Source: CALBPI01 sp039033995 (GTDB lineage: Bacteria > Pseudomonadota > Gammaproteobacteria > Steroidobacterales > Woeseiaceae). From it: a stretch of 64,000 bases of DNA. This document shows, piece after piece, positions 18,023 through 27,632 of the stretch. The position numbers and the translations under genes are program-made. Location of the stretch: positions 1 to 64,000 of the forward strand of contig JBCCBP010000015.1 in the NCBI GenBank assembly GCA_039033995.1, in the 5' to 3' direction. Every line of letters begins with the position of its first letter. Within the stretch, counting starts at the first letter, position 1. The notes below the pieces were generated by a model, which saw nothing but the letters and a program-made list of their open reading frames with translations, was not told the origin of the DNA and did not search any database.

Positions 18023-19285
18023 TTGAACGAGTTACCGCTGAGCCTGTTGTTCGCGATTCTATTCGGGTTGCTGCTGTGCTCGGCTTTTTTCTCCGGTACC
18101 GAAACGGCGCTGATGAGCCTGAATCGCTATCGGCTCCGGCATCGTGCGCGATCCGGTGTGCGCTCTGCCCGTATCGCCGAGAAGCTGTTGTCGAAACCGG
18201 ATCGACTGATCGGTCTGATCCTGGTCGGCAACAACATTGTCAACATCGTCGCCACCCTGCTCGTCGGCTACATTAGTGGACGCATCGGCGGCGCTGCGCT
18301 GGTGCTCGGGCCACTGCTGCTGATTTTCGTCGTCCTGATTTTTGCCGAAGTCACGCCTAAAACGCTGGCCGCATTACATCCCGACCGCATCGCCATGCCC
18401 TCGGTCTATGTCTACTACCCGCTACTGAAGATCATGTATCCGCTGGTTTGGCTGACCAACCTGGTCGCCAACGGCGTGTTGCTGTTATTCGGCGTTCGCG
18501 CCAGTGAGATCGATGGGCAGGCATTGAGTCACGAGGAATTACGCACCGTTGTGAATGAGGCCGGGGCTTTGATCTCCAGGAAGTATCGCACGATGCTGAC
18601 TGGAATCCTTGACCTCGAAAAAGTCTCTGTCGACGATGTCATGGTCCCACACAACGAAATCGTTGGCATCGATCTCGACGACGATATGGACGAGATCCTC
18701 GCCGTCATAGAAACCAGTCAACATACGCGACTGCCCGTTTACGAAGACAACATCGACCAGATTGTCGGCGTATTGCACATGCGCAGACTGGTACGCCACG
18801 GCACCAAGGCCGACCTCGACAAAGACACGGTGCGCGCTGCAGTCACAGAGCCCTATTTCGTGCCAGAAGGGACGCCCCTCAGTGTTCAGTTGGTGCAGTT
18901 CCAGAAACGCAAATCAAGGCTCGCATTGGTCGTTGACGAATACGGGGATATCCAGGGCATGGTGACGCTCGAGGACATTCTTGAGGAAATCGTTGGCGAA
19001 TTCACAACCGATCCGGGCAATGACCCCGAGGCCATCAAGCCACTGGATGAACATACCTACCTCGTCAGCGGTTCCGTACACGTACGCGACCTGAACAAAC
19101 AATTGAGCTGGGATCTGCCGACGGACGGCGCGAAAACCGTCAACGGGCTTGTGCAGGAGCAGTTGGAAACCATTCCGGAAGCCGGCACGCAGCTAACCGT
19201 CGGAAACTGTCACATCGAGATCGTCGAAAGTAACGACAGTATGGTGGTGGAAGCGCGAATGCGCACCGAGTCTGAGGCGCATTGA
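18023..19285 (+). CDS. corB: CNNM/CorB-type transporter-associated protein (DUF21-CBS-CorC_HlyC)
   Basis: 420 residues in three parts: an N-terminal DUF21/CNNM membrane domain (FSGTETALMSLNRYRL, VGNNIVNIVATLLVGY, FAEVTPKTLAALHPDRIA), a CBS pair (VMVPHNEIVGIDLDDD through GVLHMRRLVRHG, then LVVDEYGDIQGMVTLEDILEEIVGEF) and a CorC_HlyC domain. The family is linked to Mg2+ and divalent cation handling. The start is TTG at 18023 with GAGGG about 9 bases upstream. It forms an operon with ypjD, the usual pairing in gammaproteobacteria. Confidence 0.88.
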   Translation: MNELPLSLLFAILFGLLLCSAFFSGTETALMSLNRYRLRHRARSGVRSARIAEKLLSKPDRLIGLILVGNNIVNIVATLLVGYISGRIGGAALVLGPLLLIFVVLIFAEVTPKTLAALHPDRIAMPSVYVYYPLLKIMYPLVWLTNLVANGVLLLFGVRASEIDGQALSHEELRTVVNEAGALISRKYRTMLTGILDLEKVSVDDVMVPHNEIVGIDLDDDMDEILAVIETSQHTRLPVYEDNIDQIVGVLHMRRLVRHGTKADLDKDTVRAAVTEPYFVPEGTPLSVQLVQFQKRKSRLALVVDEYGDIQGMVTLEDILEEIVGEFTTDPGNDPEAIKPLDEHTYLVSGSVHVRDLNKQLSWDLPTDGAKTVNGLVQEQLETIPEAGTQLTVGNCHIEIVESNDSMVVEARMRTESEAH

Positions 19286-19295
19286 CGACGCGCGC

Positions 19296-20663
19296 TTAAC
19301 TGACAGCGTGCAAGGCCTCCTCCAGGCGCGTCACTGGAATCACCTCGAGACCTTTGATCGCCTTTCTCGGCGCGTTGGCCTTTGGCACGATCGCGCGTTG
19401 AAAACCCTGCTTGGCCGCTTCACGCAAACGTTCTTCACCGTACCGCACCGGACGCACCTCACCGGCCAGACCGAGCTCACCAAAACTCGCTAAACCGAGA
19501 TCCAGTGCGCGATCACGAAAACTTGAAACGGTGGCCAGCACAGCCGGCAGATCACCGGCGGTTTCATTAATCCGAATACCACCGACAACATTCAGGAATA
19601 CGTCTTCACCCGCCAGCGAAATACCACCATGCCGCTGCAACACGGCCAATAGCAGTGACAGGCGATTTTGATCAATGCCCTGCGCCAGGCGGCGCGGGTG
19701 GCCACCAAAAGCGTCAGCCACCAAGGCCTGCACTTCGATTAACACCGGTCGACTCCCTTCCCAGGTGATTGTCACCACGCTACCGGGTACGGCCGCGTTG
19801 TCGCGCGAGAGAAAAATCGCGGATGGGTTTGACACCTCTCGAAAGCCATTGTCCTGCATGGCGAACATACCCATTTCGCTCGCTGCACCGAAGCGATTCT
19901 TGACCGCTCTGACGATGGAATAGCGACTGCTAGGATCGCTTTCGAAGTACAACACGGTATCGACCATATGCTCGACGACGCGCGGCCCGGCGATCACACC
20001 CTCTTTGGTCACGTGGCCGACGATAAATACACTGGTGCCAGAGGTCTTGGCGAAACGCGTCAATTGACCGACACACTCTCGAAGTTGTGCAACAGCGCCA
20101 GCAGCGCCGGACTGGTTCTCGGATACCAGTGTTTGCATCGAGTCGACGACCAAGACCGTGGCGTGTTGTGCCGCCGCTGTCGCGATGATGCTCTCCACCG
20201 CCGTCTCGGCCAGCAACGTCAGTGGTTGATCGGCGACGCCGAGTCGTTTGGCGCGTGCCGCGACCTGCTGCACACTCTCTTCGCCTGTCACGTAGAGCGC
20301 TTTGGCCTGTCCCGCGAGATTGGCGGTGACCTGTAGCAATAGGGTCGACTTACCGACGCCGGGATCGCCACCTAACAAGACGACAGCACCATCGACAACG
20401 CCACCGCCCAACACACGATCAAACTCACTGAAACCGGTGGCGCGACGCTGCGTCGTACGCGGATCGGATGTCGCGACCTCAGCCAGCTGGGCTACGCTCC
20501 GGTCGCCAGCATAGCCGCTGCGCGAACCGGTCAGACTGGCAGCCGCCACCGGCGCCAATTCCTCCAGCGTATTCCAGGCGCCGCAATCCGGACACTGACC
20601 TTGCCATTTGGGCGCGATCGCACCACAAGCGGTACAACTGTAGCGTGTAGAAGACTTCGGCAT
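19296..20663 (-). CDS. radA: DNA repair protein RadA/Sms
   Basis: 455 residues. The N-terminal zinc finger (YSCTACGAIAPKWQGQCPDCGAW) begins at residue 8, which fixes the start at 20663. A RecA-like core follows with Walker A GGDPGVGKST (about residues 95-104), the RadA-specific KNRFG motif (about residue 254), and a Lon-like C-terminal domain (VFLNVVGGIRINETAGDL). RadA is a helicase that promotes branch migration during recombination. In related genomes it follows alr directly; here a kinase-PP2C-FHA trio lies between them. Confidence 0.96.
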   Translation of the reverse strand: MPKSSTRYSCTACGAIAPKWQGQCPDCGAWNTLEELAPVAAASLTGSRSGYAGDRSVAQLAEVATSDPRTTQRRATGFSEFDRVLGGGVVDGAVVLLGGDPGVGKSTLLLQVTANLAGQAKALYVTGEESVQQVAARAKRLGVADQPLTLLAETAVESIIATAAAQHATVLVVDSMQTLVSENQSGAAGAVAQLRECVGQLTRFAKTSGTSVFIVGHVTKEGVIAGPRVVEHMVDTVLYFESDPSSRYSIVRAVKNRFGAASEMGMFAMQDNGFREVSNPSAIFLSRDNAAVPGSVVTITWEGSRPVLIEVQALVADAFGGHPRRLAQGIDQNRLSLLLAVLQRHGGISLAGEDVFLNVVGGIRINETAGDLPAVLATVSSFRDRALDLGLASFGELGLAGEVRPVRYGEERLREAAKQGFQRAIVPKANAPRKAIKGLEVIPVTRLEEALHAVS

Positions 20664-20697
20664 AGGGGAAAAGCGGAACTGGTTCACGAAAGGCGCA

Positions 20698-20726
20698 ACT
20701 ATCGCCCGCTTTACAGAATACGTCAA
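20698..20726 (-). promoter_or_regulatory. Sigma-70-like promoter for radA
   Basis: Minus-strand TTGACG (20721-20726) and GATAGT (20698-20703) are separated by 17 bases, 35 bases before the radA ATG. The -35 matches consensus at 5 of 6 and the -10 at 4 of 6. Confidence 0.5.
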
Positions 20727-20782
20727 AATGCTAACTGCTTCGCATTAAGTTTTTGACGAAAAATCTAAACTTCGCCGCGGTT

Positions 20783-22918
20783 ATGAAGAAACAACTTGCG
20801 ATACCACTGGGCCGTCAGATTCAGCTGGCCGTCTGCGTTTTCGTGCTACTGCCGGCGACGCTTAGTTTTGGCCCCGCTAGCCAGTGGTTCGAGCGACTGG
20901 ACCTCGGTCTGCGACAACTGACAACGCCCAATGCGCAGGTCGCCGATCACCAGCAGCCTTTGCTGGTCGCAATCGATCCGGCACCCATCACGAATGAACA
21001 GCTGACCGCGCTCGTTAGCAAACTCGACCGCGCGAAGAGCGTAACGTTAATCGACCCGATTGTCGGCAGCGATCCGGCACTGGTCGAAGCCGTCCGTTAC
21101 CACGGTGCCGTTTATGTCACCGATCGGACCGACAAGGACGGCAATATGAGCGATGCGGAGATCCGCGCTGCAGCGCGAGACACGGGTCATGCGGTATTAC
21201 CCGGCAATAGTCGCGATCGACATCAGGGCCTGCAAGCTTGGAAATTATCCGGCAGTGTCATGCGCAGCAGCGCAGCGCTACAACCCCTGCTGCCCAGCGA
21301 GAATTGGCGTCGCAACAATGAGCGCATTTACCTCTACCCGCAGGCACGACTGATCCAGAATCGCGTCGCCCCCCTCGAGCCGATCACGGCGACCGCTTTG
21401 CTCGCGCGCGACGATGCGCAAGTCGACATGCAGGTGCGAGACAAGCATGTGTTCGTTGGCGAGCTTGGCACAACGAACGCCGCGCGCGGCGACTTCGTTG
21501 ATGCGCGCCTCATTCGCTTCGGCAAAACTCATGCGGCGCTCGCGAGCGGCGAGGTGTTGTTACAACCCGAGTGGGCCATGACGCTCAGTTGGTTGATCAT
21601 CGCTGTTGGCATGTTCACGCTGGTGTCCGCGATGTGGCGCGAATCACGCCACGTGATCGCGATCGGCGCCTTGACACTCGCAGTGTTCATGCTGGTCGCT
21701 CAGTGGTTTCTGGCCAACCAATTCGCGCTGCAGATCGATATCTTGAGGCCCTTGGTCGCATTGGTGTCGGGATGCATCATCTGTTTTTGGCTGACGCCAG
21801 ACCGAAAATCAAAACGTCGTGAGAGCTTTCGCAGCGGCTTGAAGTATCTGCGTGCGGGTCGACTGGATGCGGCTTTCCGTGTACTGCGTGCCTGCCCGCC
21901 ACATCCATCTTTGATGCCGACCTTGTACAAGCTTGCGATCGCGTTTGAAAAGCGCAATCAGCCGGAGCAGGCACGCGCCGTGTTCGCTTACATGGGCCGT
22001 CGCGACAAACTGCCGGGGACCCCGCCGGCAGCACCGAGCAACCCACGGCGCGAGGCACTGGCGGACGAAGTACCGGAACGCCTCGGCCGCTACGAGATTT
22101 TGCGGGCGCTTGGCAAAGGTGCCATGGGCGGTGTGTTTCTTGGGCGAGACCCACGCATCAATCGATTGATCGCACTCAAACTTGTCTCTTTCCGGCAATA
22201 TGACGACGAATCTGTCATGGTTGAGATGCGCTCGCGCTTCTTCCGTGAGGCCGAATCAGTTGGACGCCTAACCCACCCTTGTATCACTGCTGTCTATGAT
22301 TCTGGCGAAGAGGAAGGCCTCGGCTATATCGCCATGGAATACGCGCCCGGCACACAGCTGACGCTGCATACGGCGACCGATAAGTTACTTGATCCGGTCA
22401 CGGTATTGCAGATTGGCATCAAGGTTGCGGAGGCGCTCGACTACGCGCACGGCGAACATGTCGTACACCGCGATATCAAGCCCGCCAACCTGCTGTTCGA
22501 TGCCCAGAGCGAAACTGTCAAAGTAACGGACTTCGGCGTGGCGAAACTGGTTGATGCCGAGCGCACCCAAACGGGCATCATTCTCGGCACACCTTCCTAC
22601 ATGTCGCCTGAGCAGGCACGTGGCGACGTTGTCACGGGCAGTTCTGACTTATTCTCACTTGGTGTTACCCTATATGAGTTATTAACGGGGAACGTGCCGT
22701 TTCACGGCAAGTCAATCGCAGAATTGATGACGGCGATCACAGAGAAAACACCCGCAGCGATCTCTTCGGTGCGACCGGGCCTGCCTGAGGCACTCGATAA
22801 TTTCATGCAAAAGGCATTAGCGAAGCAGCCAGAGAACCGCTTCGTGGATGGCAACGATATGGCGTTTGCCCTGCGGGAGTGCGTCTCCGCAATGTTCGGC
22901 AGAGTGGTCAACGAGTAG
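20783..22918 (+). CDS. Membrane Ser/Thr protein kinase with CHASE2-like sensor
   Basis: 711 residues from ATG 20783 (a TTG at 20753 is possible). One N-terminal helix (about 7-27) is followed by a roughly 230-residue extracytoplasmic region of CHASE2 type (PLLVAIDPAPI near the start, KHVFVGELGTTNAARGD near the end). Three closely spaced helices lie at about 270-340, then a short TPR-like stretch (LRAGRLDAAFRVL). The C-terminal kinase has GKGAMGGVFLG, ALKLV lysine, HRDIKPANLL (about residue 561, RD type), DFGVAKL and GTPSYMSPEQ. All catalytic residues are present. A PP2C phosphatase and an FHA protein follow on the same strand. Confidence 0.88.
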   Translation: MKKQLAIPLGRQIQLAVCVFVLLPATLSFGPASQWFERLDLGLRQLTTPNAQVADHQQPLLVAIDPAPITNEQLTALVSKLDRAKSVTLIDPIVGSDPALVEAVRYHGAVYVTDRTDKDGNMSDAEIRAAARDTGHAVLPGNSRDRHQGLQAWKLSGSVMRSSAALQPLLPSENWRRNNERIYLYPQARLIQNRVAPLEPITATALLARDDAQVDMQVRDKHVFVGELGTTNAARGDFVDARLIRFGKTHAALASGEVLLQPEWAMTLSWLIIAVGMFTLVSAMWRESRHVIAIGALTLAVFMLVAQWFLANQFALQIDILRPLVALVSGCIICFWLTPDRKSKRRESFRSGLKYLRAGRLDAAFRVLRACPPHPSLMPTLYKLAIAFEKRNQPEQARAVFAYMGRRDKLPGTPPAAPSNPRREALADEVPERLGRYEILRALGKGAMGGVFLGRDPRINRLIALKLVSFRQYDDESVMVEMRSRFFREAESVGRLTHPCITAVYDSGEEEGLGYIAMEYAPGTQLTLHTATDKLLDPVTVLQIGIKVAEALDYAHGEHVVHRDIKPANLLFDAQSETVKVTDFGVAKLVDAERTQTGIILGTPSYMSPEQARGDVVTGSSDLFSLGVTLYELLTGNVPFHGKSIAELMTAITEKTPAAISSVRPGLPEALDNFMQKALAKQPENRFVDGNDMAFALRECVSAMFGRVVNE

Positions 22919-22925
22919 TAAGGCC

Positions 22926-23753
22926 ATGAGCATCAAGGGCAAGATCAAGTTTTCTGCGCTGACAGACACGGGACGCGTACGCGATCACAACGAAGATGCG
23001 ATCGCGACCAATTCCGAGGCGGGGCTGCTGGTGCTGGCTGACGGCATGGGCGGCTACAATGCCGGCGAAGTCGCCAGCGGGATTGCCGTAAAGACTGTCT
23101 ATGGCCTGCTCAGCGATGCGGTGTTACGCGAGAAACGCGGCGAGATAGAGTCGACCACCGGATTGATGCGACAAACCATCGCTTTGCGCGACGGAGTCCG
23201 GCGCGCCAACAAGATCATTCACCAGACCGCCCAAAGCCAGCCGCAGTGCGAAGGCATGGGCACGACCATCGTCGCCGGGCTGTTCTACGACAACCGCTTG
23301 TCGATTGCGCATGTGGGAGATTCTCGGCTGTACCGGCTGCGCGGTGGCGAATTGACGCAAATCACGCTGGATCATTCGCTGTTACAGGAACTGATCGATC
23401 GCGGATTTTACTCAGAAGAAGAAGCACAGCGCTCGACAAACAGGAATTATGTGACGCGGGCACTGGGCGTCGAGGCCCAGGTTGAAGTAGAAATACAGGA
23501 GACCGAGGTCCAGGTTGGCGATATCTACCTGCTGTGCTCCGACGGGTTACCCGACATGGTTGAGGACGAAGATATACACTTAACCATAACCACGTTTAGT
23601 GATAACCTAGATACAGCGTCTAAGCAATTGATAAAGCTAGCGAACGAGCATGGCGGCAGAGACAACATCTCGGTGATGCTGGCTCATGTCAAAGATTCAT
23701 TCCCGGCGAAGACGGGAATATTGAAAAAGATTGGAAAGTGGCTCGGCAAATAG
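22926..23753 (+). CDS. PP2C-type Ser/Thr protein phosphatase
   Basis: 275-residue soluble PPM-family phosphatase, the likely antagonist of the kinase just upstream (7-base gap). Metal-binding and catalytic motifs are complete: RVRDHNEDA, ADGMGGYNAGEVASG, GMGTTIVAG, AHVGDSRLYRL, LLCSDGLPDMVED and GGRDNISVML. The ATG at 22926 is chosen because homology begins at KIKFSALTDTG; the frame is open upstream but overlaps the kinase gene. Confidence 0.92.
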   Translation: MSIKGKIKFSALTDTGRVRDHNEDAIATNSEAGLLVLADGMGGYNAGEVASGIAVKTVYGLLSDAVLREKRGEIESTTGLMRQTIALRDGVRRANKIIHQTAQSQPQCEGMGTTIVAGLFYDNRLSIAHVGDSRLYRLRGGELTQITLDHSLLQELIDRGFYSEEEAQRSTNRNYVTRALGVEAQVEVEIQETEVQVGDIYLLCSDGLPDMVEDEDIHLTITTFSDNLDTASKQLIKLANEHGGRDNISVMLAHVKDSFPAKTGILKKIGKWLGK

Positions 23754-23844
23754 CTGCGGCACATGGAAGCAATAAGTTACTTGGGGGCAGCTGCGGGTAA
23801 GCCGGCGGTTGCACAGATCAACACAATCAAGAAGTGAAAAGACT

Positions 23845-24588
23845 ATGGCACGGCTGGTATTAAGCCTGGGTGATCAGGTGCTCGCAGAGTACAACATGAC
23901 CAAGGAGCGCTACACGATTGGGCGCTTGCCCGATAACGACGTACGGATCGACAATCCGTCCGTGAGTGGTCACCATTGTCTGATCATCAACATCCTGAAC
24001 GACTCATTTCTTGAGGACCTGAACAGCACCAATGGTACCTACGTCGGCGGCAAGCTGATCAAGAAGCACGCATTGCAGCACGGCGATACGATCACGATCG
24101 GCCACCATCAGCTGCGCTATGTCGACGCGCAGAATGCCGATCCGGAGCAGGAAGAATTTGAGGCCACGATGGTCATTTCGCAGACCAAGCCGGATCCTGC
24201 GAAAATCGAAGCGGCCGCAGAAGCGCTGCAGCAAGCGACTCCGGAAAACGACGGCACCGGCACCAGCGCTGTGGAAACATCAGCGATGCTCGACCCGAAA
24301 GAAAAGCCCAATGCGCTGCCAACGGCCAAGCTGCAGGTTCTGTCGGGCAATTTCGCGGGTCGCGAACTGGAGCTTAGCAAAGCACTGACAACACTCGGTC
24401 GTCCGGGCATTCAGGTCGCGGCGATCACGCGTCGCTCAGAAGGCTTCTTTATTGTCCACGTTGAAAGCGGCGATGGTCGCGGTATGCCGTCGGTCAATGG
24501 CGAAGAACTGACCGGTCAAGCGCGTAAGCTGCTCGACAATGATGTTGTGGAACTCGCGGGCGTCAAGATGGGCTTCTATCTGACCTGA
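23845..24588 (+). CDS. FHA-domain phosphothreonine-binding protein
   Basis: 247 residues. A canonical FHA domain occupies residues 1-90, with YTIGRLPDNDVRI, SVSGHHC and LEDLNSTNGTYVGG carrying the Arg, Ser, His and Asn that contact phosphothreonine. A Glu/Ala-rich linker follows. A second, degenerate FHA-like module is at about 165-247 (LGRPGIQVAAITRRSEG, MPSVNGEEL). It is the third gene of the kinase-PP2C-FHA trio and is a plausible reader of the kinase's products. No output domain is attached, so it probably works as an adaptor. Confidence 0.88.
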   Translation: MARLVLSLGDQVLAEYNMTKERYTIGRLPDNDVRIDNPSVSGHHCLIINILNDSFLEDLNSTNGTYVGGKLIKKHALQHGDTITIGHHQLRYVDAQNADPEQEEFEATMVISQTKPDPAKIEAAAEALQQATPENDGTGTSAVETSAMLDPKEKPNALPTAKLQVLSGNFAGRELELSKALTTLGRPGIQVAAITRRSEGFFIVHVESGDGRGMPSVNGEELTGQARKLLDNDVVELAGVKMGFYLT

Positions 24589-24633
24589 GTGTTCGGTGGT
24601 CGCTCTCGCAGCCCTGCCCGCTCTACAAAGGGC

Positions 24634-25728
24634 CTAGCGGTAGTCGCGTCGAACTCGCTCGGATACCCGTGTCACGAGCTCGTAGGAGATCGTACCAAGG
24701 CTGTCGGCCACTGACTCAGTGGGCAATTGGTCGCCCCACATCTGTACGATGCTGCCGTAGTCGGCGTCTGGCGCCGCGGACAGATCGATCGCCAACATAT
24801 CCATCGACACCCGTCCCGCGAGCGTGCAGCGTTGCCCGTCAACCATGATCGGCGTGCCGTCTGGCAGCATGCGCGGATAGCCGTCGCCATAGCCGGCTGC
24901 CGCGATACCAATACGCATTTCATACGGCGCAACAAAGCGCCCGCCATAACCAACCCGCGCGCCGGCATCGATAGTCTTGACTGCGATCAGGCGCGTCTCG
25001 AAATTCATAACCGGCTTCAGCCCTAGCGAGGCCGCTGACGCTGTGCCGAATGGCGAAATGCCGTACAGCGCGACGCCGGGGCGTAACCATTGCCGCGCGC
25101 CGGGCCATGCATTGGAGAGCGACACGTCCGATTGAAACAAGGCGGCTGAATTCGCGAGACTGACCGCGCCGTCAAAGGTCTCGCTGCACGCGACAAACTG
25201 GGCGAGCTGCGCCTGCATACTGCCGCCATCCGGCACGTCGGCACTGGCGAAGTGTGTCATCAACCGTACCTCGGCAACCTGCTGCGTCTCCGCAAGCCTT
25301 GAGAAAACCGCCGGCAGCTCGGCGGGGTCGAAGCCGAGGCGGTGCATGCCGGTTTCGACCTTGACCCAGACCACACCGATCGACACCGTAGGGTGCTGCT
25401 CCAGCAGATCCAGTTGCTCTGTGGTGTGCACCACCAGTTCGCAATCGAGCGCCGCCGCAGTCTGTAAACCCGGCGGATCAAATACGCCCTCGAGCAACAC
25501 AATCGGTTGCGTAATCCCGGCGTCTCGTAGTTGCGCTGCAGACTCGGTGCGGGCAACGGCGAGGCTGTCTGCATCGGTCAGCGCCTTGGCGACCGGCAAT
25601 AGCCCGTGACCATAGGCATTCGCCTTGACCATAGCCATGATCGGCATGCCCGGTCTGTGCGATCGAATCTGTGCGAGATTGTGGCGCAGCGCTGCCAGGT
25701 CGACACGCGCCGTTGCGGTGAAATACAT
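24634..25728 (-). CDS. alr: Alanine racemase
   Basis: 364 residues, PLP-dependent. The cofactor lysine is in MAMVKANAYGHG (Lys35), the N-terminal barrel has SIGVVWVKVETGMHRLGF, and the catalytic Tyr is in RVGYGGRF (about residue 258). It makes D-alanine for peptidoglycan. The start at 25728 (MYFTATARVDL) is 7 bases after the dnaB stop, so dnaB and alr are co-transcribed. Confidence 0.95.
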   Translation of the reverse strand: MYFTATARVDLAALRHNLAQIRSHRPGMPIMAMVKANAYGHGLLPVAKALTDADSLAVARTESAAQLRDAGITQPIVLLEGVFDPPGLQTAAALDCELVVHTTEQLDLLEQHPTVSIGVVWVKVETGMHRLGFDPAELPAVFSRLAETQQVAEVRLMTHFASADVPDGGSMQAQLAQFVACSETFDGAVSLANSAALFQSDVSLSNAWPGARQWLRPGVALYGISPFGTASAASLGLKPVMNFETRLIAVKTIDAGARVGYGGRFVAPYEMRIGIAAAGYGDGYPRMLPDGTPIMVDGQRCTLAGRVSMDMLAIDLSAAPDADYGSIVQMWGDQLPTESVADSLGTISYELVTRVSERVRRDYR

Positions 25729-25735
25729 CGTCGAC

Positions 25736-27124
25736 TTAGAGTGGGCCCATGTCCTGCGCGTAGGTGTCAGGGACCCAGTTCTCGAACTTGGTGTACTTGC
25801 CGACAAACGTCAGCGGAATTTCGCCAATTGGCCCATTACGCTGCTTGGAGATGATGATATCCGCCGTACCTTTGCGCGGCGTGTCCGGGTCGTAAACCTC
25901 TTCTCGATAGATAAAGCAGATCAGGTCAGCGTCCTGCTCAATCGCACCTGACTCACGCAGGTCCGACATGACAGGTCTCTTGTCAGTGCGTTGCTCGACG
26001 CTGCGATTGAGCTGGGACAACGCGATTACCGGGCATTGCAGCTCCTTCGCCAACGCTTTCAGCGAGCGAGATATCTCGGAGATTTCCGCGGTACGATTTT
26101 CGGTATTGCCAGGTACCTGCATCAGCTGCAAATAATCGATGACGATGAGGCCAAGGCCGTGTGAGCGCTTAAGCCTGCGCGCGCGTGCGCGCACATCGGT
26201 CGGTGACAATGCCGGCGTATCATCGATATAGATGGGCGCCTCGGACATCAACTGCACGGCAGTGTTGATACGCGCCCAGTCATCATCGGAAAACTTACCG
26301 ACACGCAAATGCGTCTGATCCACCCGACCGAGCGATGAAATCATGCGGAATGCGAGCTGTTCGGCGCCCATTTCCATACTGTAGATCGCCGTGGGGACTT
26401 GGCTGCCAATCGCCGCATTCTCCGCGATGTTAACGGCAAACGTGGTCTTACCCATCGATGGACGGCCAGCGACGATAACGAGATCACCCGGCTGCAGCCC
26501 GGCGGTCATCTTGTCGAATTCGGTATACCCCGTCGCAACGCCGGTGACGTCACCGCCGGATTTCTGCAGTTTCTCGATTCGGTCGATGGTCTCGGGCAAT
26601 ACGTCGGAGAGCGCCTGGAACCCGCCACGCTTGCTGCCTTTCTCGGCAATCTCGAAAACGAGCCGCTCAGCCTCGTCGAGTAATTCAACGGCCTTACGGC
26701 CATCGCTGCCAAACGCACTACCCGCGATATCACTGCCCGCACTGATCAACGCTCGCAAGATCGAACGTTCTCGCACGATCTCGGCATAGGCCTTTACGTT
26801 AGCGGCGGACGGTGTGTCGTTCGCGAGTGTCGCGAGATAGCCCAATCCACCGGCATCACCGAGCTCACCACGATTGTCCAGATGCTCTGATAAAGTCACG
26901 ACGTCGCAAGGCTGACCCTGCTGCACGAGCGCACCCACCGCCGCGAAAATCAAGCGATGATCATGGCGATAAAAATCGTCGGCGCCGACAAAGTCGACGA
27001 CACGATCGTAGGCATTGTTGTCAAGCATCAGCCCGCCGAGCAGCGATTGCTCAGCCTCGACCGAGTGCGGCGGAACGCGTAACTGCTGCTCCGCCAAATC
27101 ACTCATTTCGATAGCGCTAGGCAC
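25736..27124 (-). CDS. dnaB: Replicative DNA helicase DnaB
   Basis: 462 residues. An N-terminal DnaG-interacting domain (VPPHSVEAEQSLLGGLMLDN) is followed by a RecA-like motor with Walker A GRPSMGKTTF (about 218-227), Walker B LIVIDYLQLM, and the QLNRSVEQR and SDLRESGAIEQDAD motifs. No intein is present. The start is GTG at 27124; the ATG at 27106 (MSDLAEQQL) is equally possible. It lies 22 bases after rplI. Confidence 0.96.
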   Translation of the reverse strand: MPSAIEMSDLAEQQLRVPPHSVEAEQSLLGGLMLDNNAYDRVVDFVGADDFYRHDHRLIFAAVGALVQQGQPCDVVTLSEHLDNRGELGDAGGLGYLATLANDTPSAANVKAYAEIVRERSILRALISAGSDIAGSAFGSDGRKAVELLDEAERLVFEIAEKGSKRGGFQALSDVLPETIDRIEKLQKSGGDVTGVATGYTEFDKMTAGLQPGDLVIVAGRPSMGKTTFAVNIAENAAIGSQVPTAIYSMEMGAEQLAFRMISSLGRVDQTHLRVGKFSDDDWARINTAVQLMSEAPIYIDDTPALSPTDVRARARRLKRSHGLGLIVIDYLQLMQVPGNTENRTAEISEISRSLKALAKELQCPVIALSQLNRSVEQRTDKRPVMSDLRESGAIEQDADLICFIYREEVYDPDTPRKGTADIIISKQRNGPIGEIPLTFVGKYTKFENWVPDTYAQDMGPL

Positions 27125-27146
27125 GCCGGGCTTTCAACATAGTGGC

Positions 27147-27602
27147 TTAGCCTTCGTCAGCAACCACGACAACCGTGGCTTCGACGTCAACGTCAGAATG
27201 CAGATGCAAACCGATCGGGTACTCACCCACTTCACGGAATGTGCCCTCGTCCGACAGGCGAATTTCAGCCCGCTCGATCGGCATACCCGCGTCGACGAAC
27301 GCCTGCGCAATGTCGATCGTACCGATGGAGCCGAACAACTTGCCTTCCGAACCGACCAGCGCCTTGATCTCGACGCGCGCATCTTTCAGTGTTGTGGCGC
27401 GCTTCTGCGCAGCCGACAGCGCTTCCGCCTCGCGAGCTTCCAATTCAGCACGACGCGCCTCGAACGCTTCAAGATTCTCCGGCGTCGCGAGCGTCGCCTT
27501 GCCCTGCGGTAACAGGAAGTTGCGGCCATAACCCGATTTGACAGAGACCTTGTCGCCAATGCCGCCGAGGTTTTCGACCTTTTCCAACAAAATAACGTCC
27601 AT
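27147..27602 (-). CDS. rplI: 50S ribosomal protein L9
   Basis: 151 residues. MDVILLEKVENLGGIGDKVSVKSGYGRNFLLPQGKA is the signature N-terminal domain, read here in parts; a long connecting helix (AFEARRAELEAREAEAL) and the C-terminal domain (GSEGKLFGSIGTIDIAQA) complete it. AGAGG precedes the ATG. Confidence 0.96.
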   Translation of the reverse strand: MDVILLEKVENLGGIGDKVSVKSGYGRNFLLPQGKATLATPENLEAFEARRAELEAREAEALSAAQKRATTLKDARVEIKALVGSEGKLFGSIGTIDIAQAFVDAGMPIERAEIRLSDEGTFREVGEYPIGLHLHSDVDVEATVVVVADEG

Positions 27603-27632
27603 TACGTTTTCCTCTGCTCCGTCTCGGAGCGT

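Noticed and set aside
24589..24633. GCCCT/AGGGC pairing between the FHA gene and alr as a bidirectional terminator
   Set aside because: Five-bp stem with a 13-base loop and no T-run.
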